Shown here: in pieces, positions 1 to 12,130 of the stretch
Layout of the letters: each line of letters begins with the position of its first letter
How positions within the stretch are numbered: the stretch's first letter is position 1
Assembly (NCBI GenBank): GCA_038496445.1
Contig: JALMLS010000550.1
Span: 1 to 64,000, forward strand
DNA from: Trichosphaerium sp. ATCC 40318
Taxonomy: Eukaryota; Discosea; Flabellinia; Trichosidae
Direction of reading: 5' to 3'
DNA: 64,000 nt
Made by a program: the position numbers and the translations under genes
The notes under the pieces: generated by a model
What the model was told of the DNA's origin: nothing
What the model saw: the letters and a program-made list of their open reading frames with translations, nothing else
Database searches by the model: none

Positions 1-473
1 ATTACCACAAAAGTCATGGATCAACAAACCAGATGTATCTTTCATTGACAACAAAGTACTACTGATGGTGAGACCTTCAGTATTAGTTTTTTATTTACAA
101 TTGTACTTTTAAGGATGCACCAATTGAATATGATTTATCAAGTACTGAATCATCTCTACAACAACATTTACCTAATGTGGATGTACTAAAAACTGTATGA
201 ATTATGTATTGCATTTGTTTGGCTAACACTTCATTTATCTAGAATCCGATGCCAAGAACACCCGAAAGAAAAGAAAAATCAAGTCCTCGAATTGAGTGGG
301 TGAGTGTTTTGATATCAGCGGGGTTTGACAAGTCAAGAGCACAACAGTTTGGATCAAAATTGAATCGTATGTGTGTTGAAGTGAATGATATCACGGGTGA
401 GGTTATGAAAAGACTTGGATTCACTGTACTTGAGCGTCTTGACTTTATTGAGTACCAAGACAAAGACCTGTAA
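1..473 (+). CDS. 3' end of a gene with a C-terminal SAM-like domain (5' truncated by window)
   Basis: Three exons can be joined: about 2-67, 114-195 and 243-473, with introns gtgaga...aag and gtatga...tag. Reading frame is kept across both joins. The last about 65 residues (from IEWVSVLISAGFDKSRAQQF to the stop) match, at the level of spacing and key residues (W-x3-L, RAQ, ER near the end), the C-terminal domain of the two RCC1 genes at 6.4 and 49.4 kb and the partial gene at 63.8 kb. A short SWINKPDVS stretch upstream matches SWNDKPQVS in those genes, so this is probably the tail of another member, although no RCC1 repeat lies inside the window. The domain looks like a small helical SAM-type interaction module; that is inference from pattern, not a profile search. 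Confidence 0.6.
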
Positions 474-775
474 TGGTGCACATGTTAGTATAATAAATAT
501 AGTCTTAGTTAGTATATGCCAGTCCTGTTAAAGCGAAAGCAGCAGTCTGATTGTCTTATCTTGTATCATATGGTATTATTTGATACATTGACACTACCTT
601 TATGGCGTAAACACGTGATCCATACAGGTAGGGTTTCAACTCACTGACAATAGTATCATGTGATTGGTATTCAATTGTTAGTGCAAAGAAAGTGTAAATT
701 AATAACATCAGATACAACGATGGAGGCAGAGAAACATTGAACCCGTTAACTGAAAAAACTGTCACTTTTATGAAT

Positions 776-1355
776 ATTGTCTGTGTCATTCAAGCTTTGA
801 GACAGACTTTTAGCAAAAAAAAACAAGTTTCAGCTGATCAGCCAGATCTTACGGATTTGACACTTCTGATAGATCTTGCAAATGTCATTTTTTAAATACG
901 ATCTACACGCCTGTTGAATCCAACAGTTTCAAACCCACGTGATTTTCCAAACCACATCAATTTTTTTATTATTTACGTATTTGACAGCTGGCGGCGTTTA
1001 AAAAGCCTACAGCAAACGCTGGTGGTGTTTTTGGGACGTTTTAATGTTATTACACCTTCCTTGCTGTTTGGATGGTGCCACAGCACTTTCGTTAGCGTGG
1101 GGTAGGCGCTAACATAGCGCTAGTAAGTTATACACGTGCGTTGATTTTGAAGCAAAACATAAAGTAAACAGTGTTTGAGGCATTCATACCATGCTTGGCG
1201 GTAATGCGATAGCTTTGTAGGACATCATACTTGTTTAATTCGCTTTTAGTCATTGGCACTTCTGTGGTTTGATCGTACAGTGTACAGTTTGTGTAGGTAA
1301 AATACTGCGATCATCTTCCACAGGCTATGAAACTCACTTTCTACAAAATATTTAA
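776..1355 (+). repeat. Mariner-type MITE copy A1, right end truncated
   Basis: The left end reads TTGTCTGTGTCATTCAAG and the interior (GGGGTAGGCGCTAACATAGC region, then the block around 1130-1330) is closely similar to the complete element at 8290-8980. The right inverted terminal repeat seen there is missing here. The small ORFs in it are not coding. The remainder of 474-1790 shows no gene I can support. Confidence 0.7.
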
Positions 1356-1790
1356 TTTGTTTTTTCCATATTTTTAACACGGAGTACCTGAATGTGCTTT
1401 CCACGTGCTTGGATAACGCAACCAAGCGTTAGCTGCTTACTTTAGATTTACAATTCCAATACCGCATATTTCAGAGCTATAAATGGTATAACCGTTTCTT
1501 TACACGTGATAAAGTATGACGAGAGTATTTTTGGCCGTTAGAAAAAATGCCTTACACATTTTCGAAATTTGTCCACAACATCTAATTTGGTAAAGTTAAG
1601 TCTAAATAAGTTTAGACATTCGGGACATTGAAATCCAAAGAGTATCCATTTATTAATACCTGCAATTGTTTCCTCATTGTACTTTGGTATGAACACGAAA
1701 ACCAACTTCACCTCAAATTTTGTATTTAACAGTTCTGTTCAGGTTCTAGACAAACGAAGCGCCTAAATCTACCAAAAACAGGTGTAAATT

Positions 1791-2973
1791 ATGTCCTTTC
1801 TATTGTGGTCTCTTGTTCTTCTCTTTATGTACACGGAGTGTGCTGTAGGTCAATCGTTCGAGATAGCGCAAAATCTAATTAACGCAAGTAATACATGCTC
1901 GCAGAGGCACGTGATTTTGATTTCTGACCCTTAATATATCCTTAAACAGTATCTTAGGGGCCAAATGCTTCCAGAAATACGTACCGAAAACGATTTCGCT
2001 AAGTTTCTGTCAATGACGAGTGCGAACGTTACCATATGGCTTAATGCGAGTCGTAACACTTCCACAAATTACCCAGTAAATACTTGCGATCCTTGTAGAC
2101 TTATGCGGATTGACTGTGAACGTTGTCGGGAGGCTCTATCTTCAATCAAGTGGCTCAGCGATCAAAAGTCTATTTTAGATACCGACTTGTTTCTTAAAGG
2201 TGCTGGTGGGGATGTACCTATGTTTCTTAACAAGTATTTTAAAAATGAACCCTCATTTGAGACATTAAACACCGCACAAGAGAGATGCCTACAGATTCGT
2301 TCTAGTGGTTTGTTTGTCGTTTTTTTAACCGTTGCTATGATGTTGATTTTATGCTTAGGTTTAAATGATGTAAGGTGTAAAGGCGGTGCGTTTATTGGGA
2401 TTGTTTGCACAAACTTTAGTACAGTGACAATTGATGGCGTTTTTTCAGTTTCAGGAGCAATTAATGTAACTTCTGGTACTTCAAACCGTTTCATTCACGT
2501 GACCCTCCTTATCAATTGTTTAGGTGATGTTGTGTTTACAGAAAACGCGGTGGTTGTAGTTGATTCAAATTCCATGTTGTCAATAGGAGGATGTCCTACG
2601 TTTGAGAACAATGTGATTATTGATACAACAGCTGTACAAGTATGAATATTCATTTTTGTGTTTCGACTGATTCTGACTGATATGCCAAGCAACGAGAATC
2701 ATTGACCTTGATTAATTTCAGTAACAATTGTGAGATTGATCTTAAGAATGTGTCACTCTCAGATCCAGCAAACACGTGCTTTCAAAGTATGAAATACAAC
2801 AATTTTTCATCTTTGTTGAAAACCCCATTTACATCTGTTTTCATGCTTAGTTTTCTTTAGATACACGTGGTAAGTTGCTCATTTTATTTTCTTTGTGTTC
2901 TTCGAGCCTGAGTCATTTTCCTACACTACCTGTATACATTGTAATTGCATTGTTGTTTTTCTTGTACAACTGA
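1791..2973 (+). CDS. Divergent member (M1) of a Cys-rich single-pass membrane protein family
   Basis: The ATG at 1791 begins a hydrophobic signal peptide (MSFLLWSLVLLFMYTECAVG). Exon 1 ends at about 1913 before a GTGATT donor; the next exons run about 1952-2305 and 2360-2630, then about 2685-2786. The order of parts is that of the family at 10.5-28 kb: signal peptide, an aromatic/Asn-rich stretch, a Cys cluster (CDPCRLMRIDCERCREAL), a TDLFL motif, a second Cys-bearing part that looks beta-rich, and a C-terminal membrane segment. The end is less certain: I place a hydrophobic VYIVIALLFFL segment and stop at 2971-2973. Identity to the others is low, so this is an old paralogue. Function unknown; a cell-surface role is inferred from architecture. 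Confidence 0.5.
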
Positions 2974-3298
2974 TTGCTTCTGGTTAATAGCTCCCTGAAA
3001 ACAATAAACAAAAAGATGTACAACTCTAAAAAATACCTAGTATGTTGAAAAACCTGAGCAATACACCTTAAACTCATCTGCTAAACCACCAGTTATTGTA
3101 TGTTTCCATTCTCGCACAGCTATTTAAGATGCAATCACTATTGCGTACTAGTTTAGCAAAAGGTAATTGACCTAAATACCACTACCTCTCATGGCTTTAA
3201 ACGGCCACTCCTGATTAGTATGCATGTGACTTTATTGTCTTAATATCATGTAAAGTAATCCTTTTGTACAAATTGATAGCTTACAGTTGTGACGTGTA
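2974..3298. other. Intergenic; decayed MITE-B fragment
   Basis: No gene seen. Around 3205-3290 the sequence GGCCACTCCTGATTAGTA, a TGACTTT box and ATGTAAAGTA resemble the interior of the B elements at 39.3, 40.9 and 48.8 kb in reverse orientation, without recognisable ends. Confidence 0.4.
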
Positions 3299-5343
3299 CT
3301 AACAAAAACTACTAAACTGCTTGACATCCATCTTTGCAACAATGATTTCTTTGTGTTTTGGAGAATACACACTCTTAAAATCGCCATAATGATACCTAAA
3401 TTAAAACAATATCAGCACAGTAACATACAGAATGTAAAACAAAAAAAAAAAGTGCTCGAAGGTACCAATAAAAGTTTGCGTTCATGAAAAACCCAGGTGC
3501 CCACATTTTAAAGTCAGTAACCCATGTCTTCTCTGTATTCTTGGTATCTAAAATCCATCTTGAAATGAAAGAATCAAGCCTTGAGAAGCTATTTAAACAA
3601 ATAAAAGTCAGAATACACAAATTTGTTTGGTTTCACTAATTCTTACTCTGGCACGTGATTTCCGTCATTCTTGTTATCGTTGCCCATATTTGTACCTAAT
3701 GCTTTACCACTGTACAAATGGATTTCATTGTAAAGTACAAAAGGTTTGAATTCGCCTTTGATATTCGGAGATATACCCATCAACTTGTCTCTATCATCCA
3801 GCTCCCCTACACAAAACATTATTATAAAGTCGTCATTATTATCCTCATACACGGTGCAGTTTCATCGGTTTTCATAGTTATCTCTCCTCTAGGAAATACA
3901 ACTTCTGGATAAAGTTTACTTGTTTCTCCTTGCAAGAAAGCATGACAGAATACTGATAGTTTAACAGGAATGGATCCTGATTTGAGAGAACATGAGAAAC
4001 AATAAAGTATATTGGAATGATTGTGTTAAGTATGTCGTACCTACAGATAGACTTCCTATTTGTACAATATCATCAAGTCCAATCAGGAGGTTTTTTTCGT
4101 TCAAAATAGATAAAACCAAAGCTATGCACATACAAAGTCAAAGAGTAAAGAGCTAAAAAAGGGAAAAAACTTGTTGATACCTACCCAAGTCGTGTACTTT
4201 GTCATTAACAACTCTTTTAGGAACCTTGCTCAAACATCAGTACGTTTTCAGTGGGCTTAATTGTAGATAATGATGATACTCACATCAATAAACATCTTGG
4301 ATACTGTTCCATGTCGGAAAAAAATATACTCGTCATCAAATATATCTTGATCATCGTCAATAGATTCATCAGTGCGGCTATCAGTGTGCCAATCTTTTCT
4401 TTCTTCTTTTGCTTTTGTGTATGATTTCCTCCTTGTTTCAGGTTTGAAATCAAAATGATCTTAAAAGAATACAAGTCAGTTTAGCACTAAAAACCCGCCA
4501 ACTCTTGGGATGAAAACAAAATGCGCAAAGGAAAAAAAAAGAATAGTACCAGCAATTTCTTTGTTTATTTGTGACGCATCCATCAACCTTAACAAATTCT
4601 CAATATAATCCTTACTTCAAATAAAATGATGATTTATAAATAGATAAACAGTTTTTAAACAAAATTGTAAACCTTTGTTCAAACGAAGGAGTGGGGAGGT
4701 AAAATACCGAAAAAAAGAAGAAAAAAAAGATGTACTTTGGAATCCGTCTGTAAGCCATCTTGTATTGCTCTACCCAAGCATCAGGATTCTTTTCAACACA
4801 TCTATCATTCTTATTCAACGGCACAAAAGGTAATTTGAAGTCTGTGGTATAAAGCGCCTTCCACACGTAGTCAGACTTGGCAACCATTGACCTTGTTAAT
4901 TTCAGTGAAAAGATGAACAAAAGTTTTTCAAGCGTACCAGGAGTTGCTCACAGATGAAACCGCAATAATCTCTGAGGAGTTCAAATGAGAGAATATACGC
5001 AACAGGACGTCAGGGTTGAGCGATGGAGCTAATTCAGACTGAGAGAATTCAGTTTTTTCCTTAAAACGCTAGTGAGACCTCATTAAACGAAACTGAAATG
5101 TACTGGAGGAGCGTACGTTGTCTTTTTTTGTTTTTTTCGATTTGGGAGCTCTAGTTTTGGTGTTAGACGCTTTACTATCAATAAACTTCTTCAATCGCGC
5201 CACCAGCACTGTTTTTCTGCCCTATTTTGCGTTAAGTTTATTAATCGCACCATTTATGCGATTTACTGACGTACTTTTGTGTCTAAGTGGCGTTTACGGA
5301 GTTCTTTGCGAAGTTGTACAACCTTTAAGCGTTCAATGTCCAT
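3299..5343 (-). CDS. SAP + F-box protein, copy A
   Basis: Start ATG at 5341-5343, stop TAG at 3299-3301, about ten exons. The N-terminus carries a SAP-type helix-extended-loop-helix (residues about 5-35: LKVVQLRKELRKRHLDTKGR, then VLVARLKTF once an intron is removed), a Lys-rich linker, then a typical F-box (LNPDVLLRIFSHLNSSEI). The rest is a long C-terminal region ending in a W-rich block near FMNANFYWY and YSPKHKEIIVAKMD, likely a substrate-recognition domain. SAP motifs bind DNA and F-box motifs recruit SCF ubiquitin ligase, so the protein may target chromatin-associated substrates; this is inference. Every exon has an equivalent in the inverted copy at 29.4-31.5 kb and I see no frame break. 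One exon junction differs (ETAPWELDD here, ETAPFGMVD there). Confidence 0.75.
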
Positions 5344-5506
5344 TTTATTGGAAAACTTTTGTTAACATGAAACTTTTTGCAAATTGTCTTGAGTTGACCT
5401 ACACGTGACTATCACACGTGACTACAATAATTTGTTGACATGATACTAGGTAGATTGACAGCACATGTTACTTCATGAATTTATTACAGTTACAGTCATG
5501 TCCTAA

Positions 5507-5770
5507 CTAGTGCCTTTCAAATGTTGTTTGCCGACTACCGAATATTGTGCGAGTTTCCTTGTCATTTAAAGTGCTTTTTTCAAGAAAACTCACAAAGTTC
5601 TCAGCTGTAGCGTTTGATGTCATTTGGTGTTTACAAAGAAAACACTGTGTATGTTGTAATTTAGTCGGGATGCTATCAAAGAATAAAAAGGGCTTAAAAC
5701 AGAAATAGCTCTCTACAATTTCGTATTTTAAGTCACTTGAAACAATAACTTCAAATACTGCTACGCAGGA
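5507..5770 (-). pseudogene. Relic coding exon with FLCK-type Cys motif
   Basis: An open minus-strand stretch ends at 5507 and contains LFFDSIPTKLQHTQCFLCKH and a downstream ENFVSFL. A related stretch with the same LFF...FLCK layout lies on the minus strand near 41190-41310. The 5' part of this ORF is MITE-B sequence (5770-5860), so the gene is either truncated by the element or only an exon. Family not recognised. Confidence 0.25.
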
Positions 5771-5860
5771 CAATGAAGTCGGGACGGGTTTATGAACATA
5801 TGTAGCACTTTGCAACTCTGCAAAATACCGTGAGTATATCCTCATGCAGTACTTAAATTA
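5770..5860. repeat. Internal fragment of MITE-B
   Basis: GAACATATGTAGCACTTTGC and CGTGAGTATATCCTCATGCA match the interior of the full B element at 48830-48900; neither inverted end is present. It marks the left edge of the segmental duplication shared with 48.8-52.1 kb. Confidence 0.6.
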
Positions 5861-6407
5861 CTAGGTAACAGATGGTAATTTTCTAAAACACGAGACTGTG
5901 AAAGTACATTACTGCAAATAAAATAAGAGATGTGCAAAGTCTAACTAGTAAAATTAGAGGACGTGTAAACTTAAGACACTTACATAATAGTTGCCTTTAA
6001 GTCAATGAGGTTAACGTATTCTAAGTATTTTAGTCAGTAACTAGGTAAGGACTTACCACCATGGACCATTGCAGCGAGTTTGTTTTACTTTTTTACTGAT
6101 TTATTCCTCCTTGCCTAGTAAACTGTGATCTGGTATCACAGTTTGCATCTATTGAAAGATAACTTGTACCCACTGTAGGCATGTCAAGGACATTGAAATC
6201 ATCATGTACTCCTAAAAATTCGATGTCGAAAATAAGATCTACACCGTGTTTTTTTCTTAAAGCGTTTTATGGAGGTTTTGGATGTTGCTCACAAAATTCA
6301 CCCACTAGTGCCAACCAAGTAGCTATGTTTATTTGCTATCTATTGGACACTTTTAGAAGTACAAACGGTGTCAATATACTAACTAAGGTGACGCTATGTA
6401 ATGTATT

Positions 6408-8170
6408 TTAAAGAGCATTTTTACGTTTTGCTTTGATGACCTTGATACGTTCGAGTGGACTGAATTCAAGCTCTTTCAGCACTTCTGAGGTGACGTCATC
6501 GGGTTCAATACCTGCTTCATCCATCAATGATCCAAGTTCCTGTGCTCTTGCACTTGAAATACCCAACCTCATCAATGCCGACTTCCAATCAAATTTCGCT
6601 GTAGCAATTGATTGATTCTCTTGAGGTGGAAAGAAATTCGACTAGATGAACAAAATTAACTTCAATCTTAAAATCAAAATAACAATGAGAAACCTTTGTG
6701 TAAGCAACTGAGACTTGGGGCTTGTCATTCCATGATTCTCGAGATAAGAATACACTTTCATAGCTTGGTGAAGCAGGCTCAGGTTGTAATGCATCTGAAT
6801 CCAGAGATACATTTTGTTCACCCTATAATCCTGTGAGCATAATTTGTTGGTTAAGTGTAGTACTTACATGAATGTATTCTTCTTGATTTTGATGTATTTT
6901 TAAGGCTTCAAAGGCATCTTGAATCATATCAAGATGTTCAGGAGCATCTCCAAACTTGGTGTAATCACGATCGGTATCAATCACAGCTTTTGATAAGTAC
7001 TTGTCTTTGTCTTCTTTTATATCGTCTTTATCTATGGCTGTTTTATTGGCCTTGGTATTTCGTTGTTTAAGGTGAGCTTGCTTAAATAATGTCAAATAAA
7101 TAGATAAGGATATGAATAAGATGACAAAGTACCTTTTTGTGATTGCTGAATGTCAATTTTTGTGGTGAAGATTCTCCGTTATCATTAAGACCTCCTGTAA
7201 CCAATCTGAAATCATGAGATATTGCCAAGTAATGATAACGTTTATTAGCAAACTCAAGATATTTTCCAGGTAATTTTAATGGTTTGTTTGATGAGAACCA
7301 ATCAATCCATTTCCCTTGACCCCAACCAAACAAACAACCTTCATCATCAATTGCAAATGATGACCAATTACCAGCATGGACAGACACGATGTTATTCAGT
7401 CCTTTGATGATACCTTGGCCATACTTTTCATAATTACCCAATCCAATACACCCACATCCAAAAGAAAATACTTGTCCTGACTTGAGGAGAACAAGTACAT
7501 GTTTATGACCAATGGCAATATCAGTGGCATCTTCAATGTTTGGAACACGTGAAATTGTCTTTGGATTCAAGAATAATGCTTTATCGTCTGCTTCATCTTT
7601 TGTTGTTCCCCAAAGAAAGACATGACCTGTTGATGTCATTGCTCCACTTACACACTGGTTTGTTTGAATTTTGTGAACATTTTGAAGATTTGGAATAACC
7701 ACTGGTGATGAAACTTTCTTCTTGTTGAAGGAATGACCCAATCCATGACGGTCATTGTCTCCCCAAGAGTAGACATGGCCCGAATGTGATAACGCCATAC
7801 TCACATCATAGGCAGAGACTTTCGTGATATTGTTGGGACTTGGAACACGTGTTGGTGACGAAACAGGTGACACAAAGTGACCCAGACCCAATGAACCGTA
7901 TTTATTAAAGCCCCATGCATACACAATACCGTTTGAATCAACTGCAAGGCTATGCCAGGCTCCAGCAGCAATACAGACGATATTTATGAGTGACTTTATT
8001 GGTCTTGCGATAGAACTCTTATTTTCGTCTGTATTACCCAATTGACGCTCATCGTTTAGTCCCCACGTGTAAACAAAGCCATCGTCTGCGATTACCATTG
8101 AATGTTCGTAACCAGTGGCCAAACGGTTAACATATTGTAAATTAACCGACGAAGTTTGTGGTTCTGCCAT
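6408..8170 (-). CDS. RCC1-repeat protein with C-terminal SAM-like domain, copy 1
   Basis: ATG at 8168-8170, stop TAA at 6408-6410, four exons. The first exon (down to about 7132) encodes a beta-propeller-like array of at least six RCC1 repeats, seen as recurring GxVYTWGLN, GIVYAWGFN, GHVYSWGDN, GHVFLWGTT and GCLFGWGQG strands. Smaller exons follow, joined by GTACTT...AAG, GTAAGT...TAG and GTTTCT...TAG introns. They encode a charged linker, a DAFEALKIHQNQEE segment, and a C-terminal 65-residue SAM-like domain beginning FDWKSALMRLGISS. RCC1 propellers act as GEFs or as protein and chromatin scaffolds; no catalytic role can be read here. It is about 90% identical by eye to the gene at 49.4-51.2 kb, with which it shares flanks, so the pair arose by segmental duplication. 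Confidence 0.85.
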
Positions 8171-8289
8171 AATTTACGTGTATTGGCTGTTGATCTTATA
8201 TTTGTTTTAACTACGACTTTGCTCCAGCTAGCCTAGTACCCAAGTTATCTCAAGTTTTCAATATTCAAAACACGCACATACCTCAAGTA

Positions 8290-8980
8290 TTGTCTGTTTC
8301 ATATAAGTTTTGATACAGACTGACTTTTAGCAAAAAAAAAAAACTTAGTTTCTGCCCGATCTGTCTGTATCTGACGGGTTTGACACTTCTGACAGATCTT
8401 GCAAATTGTCTTTTTTTAAACGTGAGCTACCCTCACGCCTGTCCAGTGAATCCAACCTTTTCAAACCCACGTGATTTAACAAACCAATAGCAAAAAATTT
8501 TATTTACATATTTGACTCCTAGCTGGCGGCGTTTACAAAGCCTGCAGCAATGCTGGTGGTGTTTTGGGAAGTTTTAATTTTATTACAGTGCCTTTGCTAT
8601 TTGGATGCTACCATAGCGCTTTTGTTAGCGTAGGGTAGGCGCTAGCGTAGCGCTAGTAAGTTATACACGTGCGTTGATTTTTTCAAGCAAAACATAAAGC
8701 AAACAGTGTTTGAGGCATTCATACCGTGTTTGGCGGTAGTGCGATAGCTTTGTAGGACATCATACCTTTTTAATTCGCTTTTAGCGCATTGAGCACTTCT
8801 TTCGTTTGATCGTACCGTGTAGTTTGTGTAGGTAAAATGCTGCAATCATCTTGAATGGTCTGGTGAAACTTATATGGAAATTTTGCTATCACTTACTAAT
8901 CCGTCAGCTCTGACAGATCGGGCAGAAACTGGATTATTGCTAAAAGTCAGTCTGTCTCAAAACTTGAATGAAACAGACAA
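8290..8980 (+). mobile_element. Complete mariner-type MITE, copy A2
   Basis: The element begins TTGTCTGTTTCAT and ends ATGAAACAGACAA, flanked on both sides by TA, the target-site duplication typical of Tc1/mariner elements. The inverted ends extend well over 60 bases with interruptions (CTGACTTTTAGCAA near the left end pairs with TTGCTAAAAGTCAG near the right; TTTCTGCCCGATCTGTC pairs with GACAGATCGGGCAGAAA). No transposase is encoded. Related copies: 776-1355, 51374-51955, and a miniature at 25863-25988. Confidence 0.75.
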
Positions 8981-9368
8981 TAAAACTATCACAGAATTTT
9001 TGGGCTGCCATGACACAGACCGTTTTGTTATTTAATACAAACTCAGAGAACAATGTAGTATTCGATAACATAAAAAATTGAGATGAAGGAAGATTAGTTA
9101 AAACAAAGACACCGTTTTCGTCTTTTTTGAATCTCGGTCACAACGCTCCTGAAGCACATACAAACAGTCGAACTTGGGTCTTCTACGCACTTAAAGCCCA
9201 TATACAGGTAGGAATGTTGAAGTGGAAGTCGACATGTTAAACACGTACTACATTCCTCAATTTAAGGGCACATCCATCGATAATAAGGGTAGTTCTTTAA
9301 CGAACACATTTTAAGGCAAATTCCCAAAAGGTAGTACCGTACACAAAGCAGTTTCATAACAATCCAAC

Positions 9369-10177
9369 ATGCAAGCATCTGCTCCCGTACTTTTATCTCT
9401 AGTCGTAGTATTAGCCGTATCTGCTTTCGCAGCACCGTTTCCGATCAAATCTGCTGCATTTGAATTTGTAGGTTCAGGAACTGGACCTGGTGGCGTTGCC
9501 TTGACTGTAGAAGGGATTACAAAGTTCTTATCAACTGGAGAAACCTCATGGGAAACGTACGGCAACGTTACTACTAAGGTTAGCGGTTTCACTGTACAAA
9601 CCGAAACATTCTCGATGGGAACAGAAACCTCAGTACGCTTTTGTTTTCCAAGTATTTCGACTTTTTTTTACATTGTTTTTTTTCCTATTCTTACGCCTCT
9701 TTCACGTGTAGATTACAACATACCAGATTGTAGATAATGTATGCAAAGAGAATGTTGATAGAACTGGGGGCGCACCATGCACCTGGACAACAACGTCAAA
9801 TGGTTTCCAAGGTCAATGCAAAAAGGGCCAAGTTAATGAGACGCTAGTTATTGTAATGAACTCAAACGGTACACTTTAGATTTCTCTGCTCTTGATCTTT
9901 TTTTTTAACCATTCGAAATAGGAGATGTTGCATCTGTTGAGACTACTTCACATACCCCTGCAGGAATTGTTACACTTAATGTTAAGGCTACAAAGACTCT
10001 ACCAACACCTGTAGACTCTGACTTTGCTGTACGTGGTTTTGGTTCTAACAACTGTTTCTTTAATTAACTTATGAAATGATTTAGGTCCCAAGCATATGCA
10101 TTAGAGCCGAAAGACAAATCTCACATACAAAGTGCCACCCAGCTCACATTCAACACTTTCTATCAAAAGTTCAATAA
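9369..10177 (+). CDS. Small secreted protein, unknown function
   Basis: ATG at 9369 begins a clear signal peptide (MQASAPVLLSLVVVLAVSAF, cleavage near AAP). Four exons join in frame: 9369-9632, 9711-9870, about 9923-10029 and 10084-10177, with GTACGC, GTACAC and GTACGT donors. The mature part is Thr/Ser/Val-rich with five or so Cys (for example VDNVCKENVD, APCTWTT, GQCKKG) and several NxT/S sites; it looks like a small beta-sandwich. The last exon (VPSICIRAERQISH...) is less certain. The reverse-strand ORF over the same bases is a shadow. No family recognised. Confidence 0.6.
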
Positions 10178-10364
10178 ATAGAATTCCCAGTAGCTTCGCT
10201 GTAATATTGAAGTTGTTCAGCTAGCAACATGTGAAAAAGACGAAATCTGTGCAAGTTGATTGTAGTTTGAACGTTGTCTGATAGTAGATACGCTTTACAG
10301 AACAAAGCGAGTACTAGCAGATGCGTTTAATTTCAGATACAAGTAAATAAGTTGTGGATATACT

Positions 10365-10445
10365 TTCTCGTTTTGAGTTTACCTTGTGTTTGTTGTGTAT
10401 TCTGATAGGTTCGTTGACTAACTTGATTGATTATATGCTGTTTTT
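10365..10445 (+). repeat. Dispersed repeat fragment (TACCTTGTGTTTGTTG family)
   Basis: The stretch TACCTTGTGTTTGTTGTGTA, then TTGACTAACTTG, recurs with divergence at 33480-33580 and 39670-39790. It lies just past the 3' end of the gene on the minus strand at 10514-11837. Confidence 0.35.
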
Positions 10446-10513
10446 TGGTTCACTGTTTTGGTGTCTGGTAAAAGTTGCACAGTACCAATAAGTGTTGTAA
10501 AATACTCTTTTTA

Positions 10514-11837
10514 TTACGAAGACACAGTAGCATGTACAGTTGCTTTTGGGCGGCGCCTGTATGGAAAGACAAGATTACGTAAGCTAGGTACAAGCAAGAT
10601 GAGAGCAATCAAAACAACCACCATCAATACAACACAAACAACAACAACTACAACAATAACAAGAAATGATGATCCATCATCTGTGTTTGATTGAGTACAT
10701 GAAGCCCCAAAGAAAATACTGAGAGTGCCTTCATCTTCTGTGATTGTGATTGTTAAAACTAGAATTTTTAAGAAAGTTTGTCTGTATTACCTTGTATTAG
10801 ACATGCACCATTTGGAACGGTTACGTTTATAGTTGATATATCACAATCTTTATCGTGTTCAAACAGAGGAATTGATGTATTATCCTGCTACCTTGATGAG
10901 CACTCATAAAGTGCAAAAGTTTAGAAAAAAATTAATATTGGCGTACAGTAGCCTCTACATCTATTGTAACGTTCCCAATAAAATGCAAGCATCCATACGT
11001 AATAATCTTTGATTTATAATTGACGGTAATGATACTATTAACGAAGGTGACATTTCCTGAAACAAAAGAATGTCACAAAAAAAACAGTGGCTTGTGTCGA
11101 ATATAATAAAATACCTGGAAAACTAAGAGTTTGATCGATAACGATTATATGTTCTGTTATCAATCTAGGTTCCAGTATATCAGATTCACATCGATAAGAA
11201 TTAATAGATACACTGCATGATACATCATTAAGTCCTGGGTGCAAAAATTAGATTGATTGCTTCTATTTCGAAAACTGTACCGTTCATTGCCATCACTAAA
11301 CACCCTTCAGCTTGATTGCCTCCAGTTCTGAATGTTGGTTGTGTATTAGAAAACAGCATCTTCAAATACGTCTTTGTATCATTGTTGGCAGTAGTAATAA
11401 AGAGATCTGTCTGAGTCATTGAAACATTACTTGAAACCCAATAGTATAAAGACAACGCCTTGTAGCAGCTTTCACAACATGGCGGGCAATTTCTATGGCA
11501 CCCTGAACATGTGCCAACATAGTCAAGAGGGTTAGCTTCTAGTCTTGCGCCAATCCAATATCTATCAGCTGAAGCGTTTATTCTGGGTAAAAAACTGAGA
11601 GCAGTATTGTCCAATACTTCTATTAGTTGAGAGTTCCTAAAAACGAGATATTTAGAGCAAAGCAAAATATAGGCCAAATATTTAATCCGAACTTTCTAAA
11701 ACCCAGTCACGTGACACTAATGCGACTTACTTGGGTGCTTCAGCGCAAACAGACGCAGTTTCTGACCAATTCAAGCACCGAATACCAACAATGAAGCCCA
11801 ATAAAACAACCAAGTGAACCCACACTGTTAAAGCCAT
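10514..11837 (-). CDS. Cys-rich single-pass membrane protein (M2)
   Basis: ATG at 11835-11837 (MALTVWVHLVVLLGFIVGIR, signal peptide), stop TAA at 10514-10516. About six exons with GTAAGT/GTAC donors. Exon 2 holds the family core: EVLDNTALSFLPRINAS, RYWIGARLEAN, a Cys cluster (GTCSGCHRNCPPCCESCYKA), LSLYYWVSSNVSMTQTDLFI, then TYLKMLF. Later exons give a beta-rich part (RCESDILEPRLITEH, DQTLSFPG, VTFVNS...), an ACLIQ element, and a final exon with a Val-rich transmembrane segment coded by GTT repeats, followed by a short basic tail (LRNLVFPYRRRPKATVHATV). No frame break seen. Topology: large extracellular part, one membrane span, cytoplasmic tail of about 20 residues. Function unknown. Confidence 0.7.
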
Positions 11838-12130
11838 AGGTGTAAAATTACGTAATTAATACGCACAATAAATTTACAAAAACTACCGTTGACTCGAGTT
11901 AACCATTTACGGAAGGTTTGTGATACGAATCCAAACTTGCACGTGGCCTCTAAAAATAAGTCCAAACCCTCCATGTTTCTGTATGTAAATTAAGGGTAAA
12001 GTGGGATAGAGTCTATTAAAAACAATACAAAGCCAGTTGTAGCTGTAGACCAGTACGGATTCTGCAAGGAAAGAAACAATGACATCAATAAATAAAAAAA
12101 ACGACAACAGTGTTCGGCTAAGTACCAAAC

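Noticed and set aside
914-1105. ORF in the left part of MITE A1
   Set aside because: Not preserved in copies A2 and A3, so not under coding selection.
5118-5408. Plus-strand hydrophobic ORF
   Set aside because: Exact antisense of the SAP-coding exons of copy A; the same shadow appears at 29410-29679 opposite copy B.
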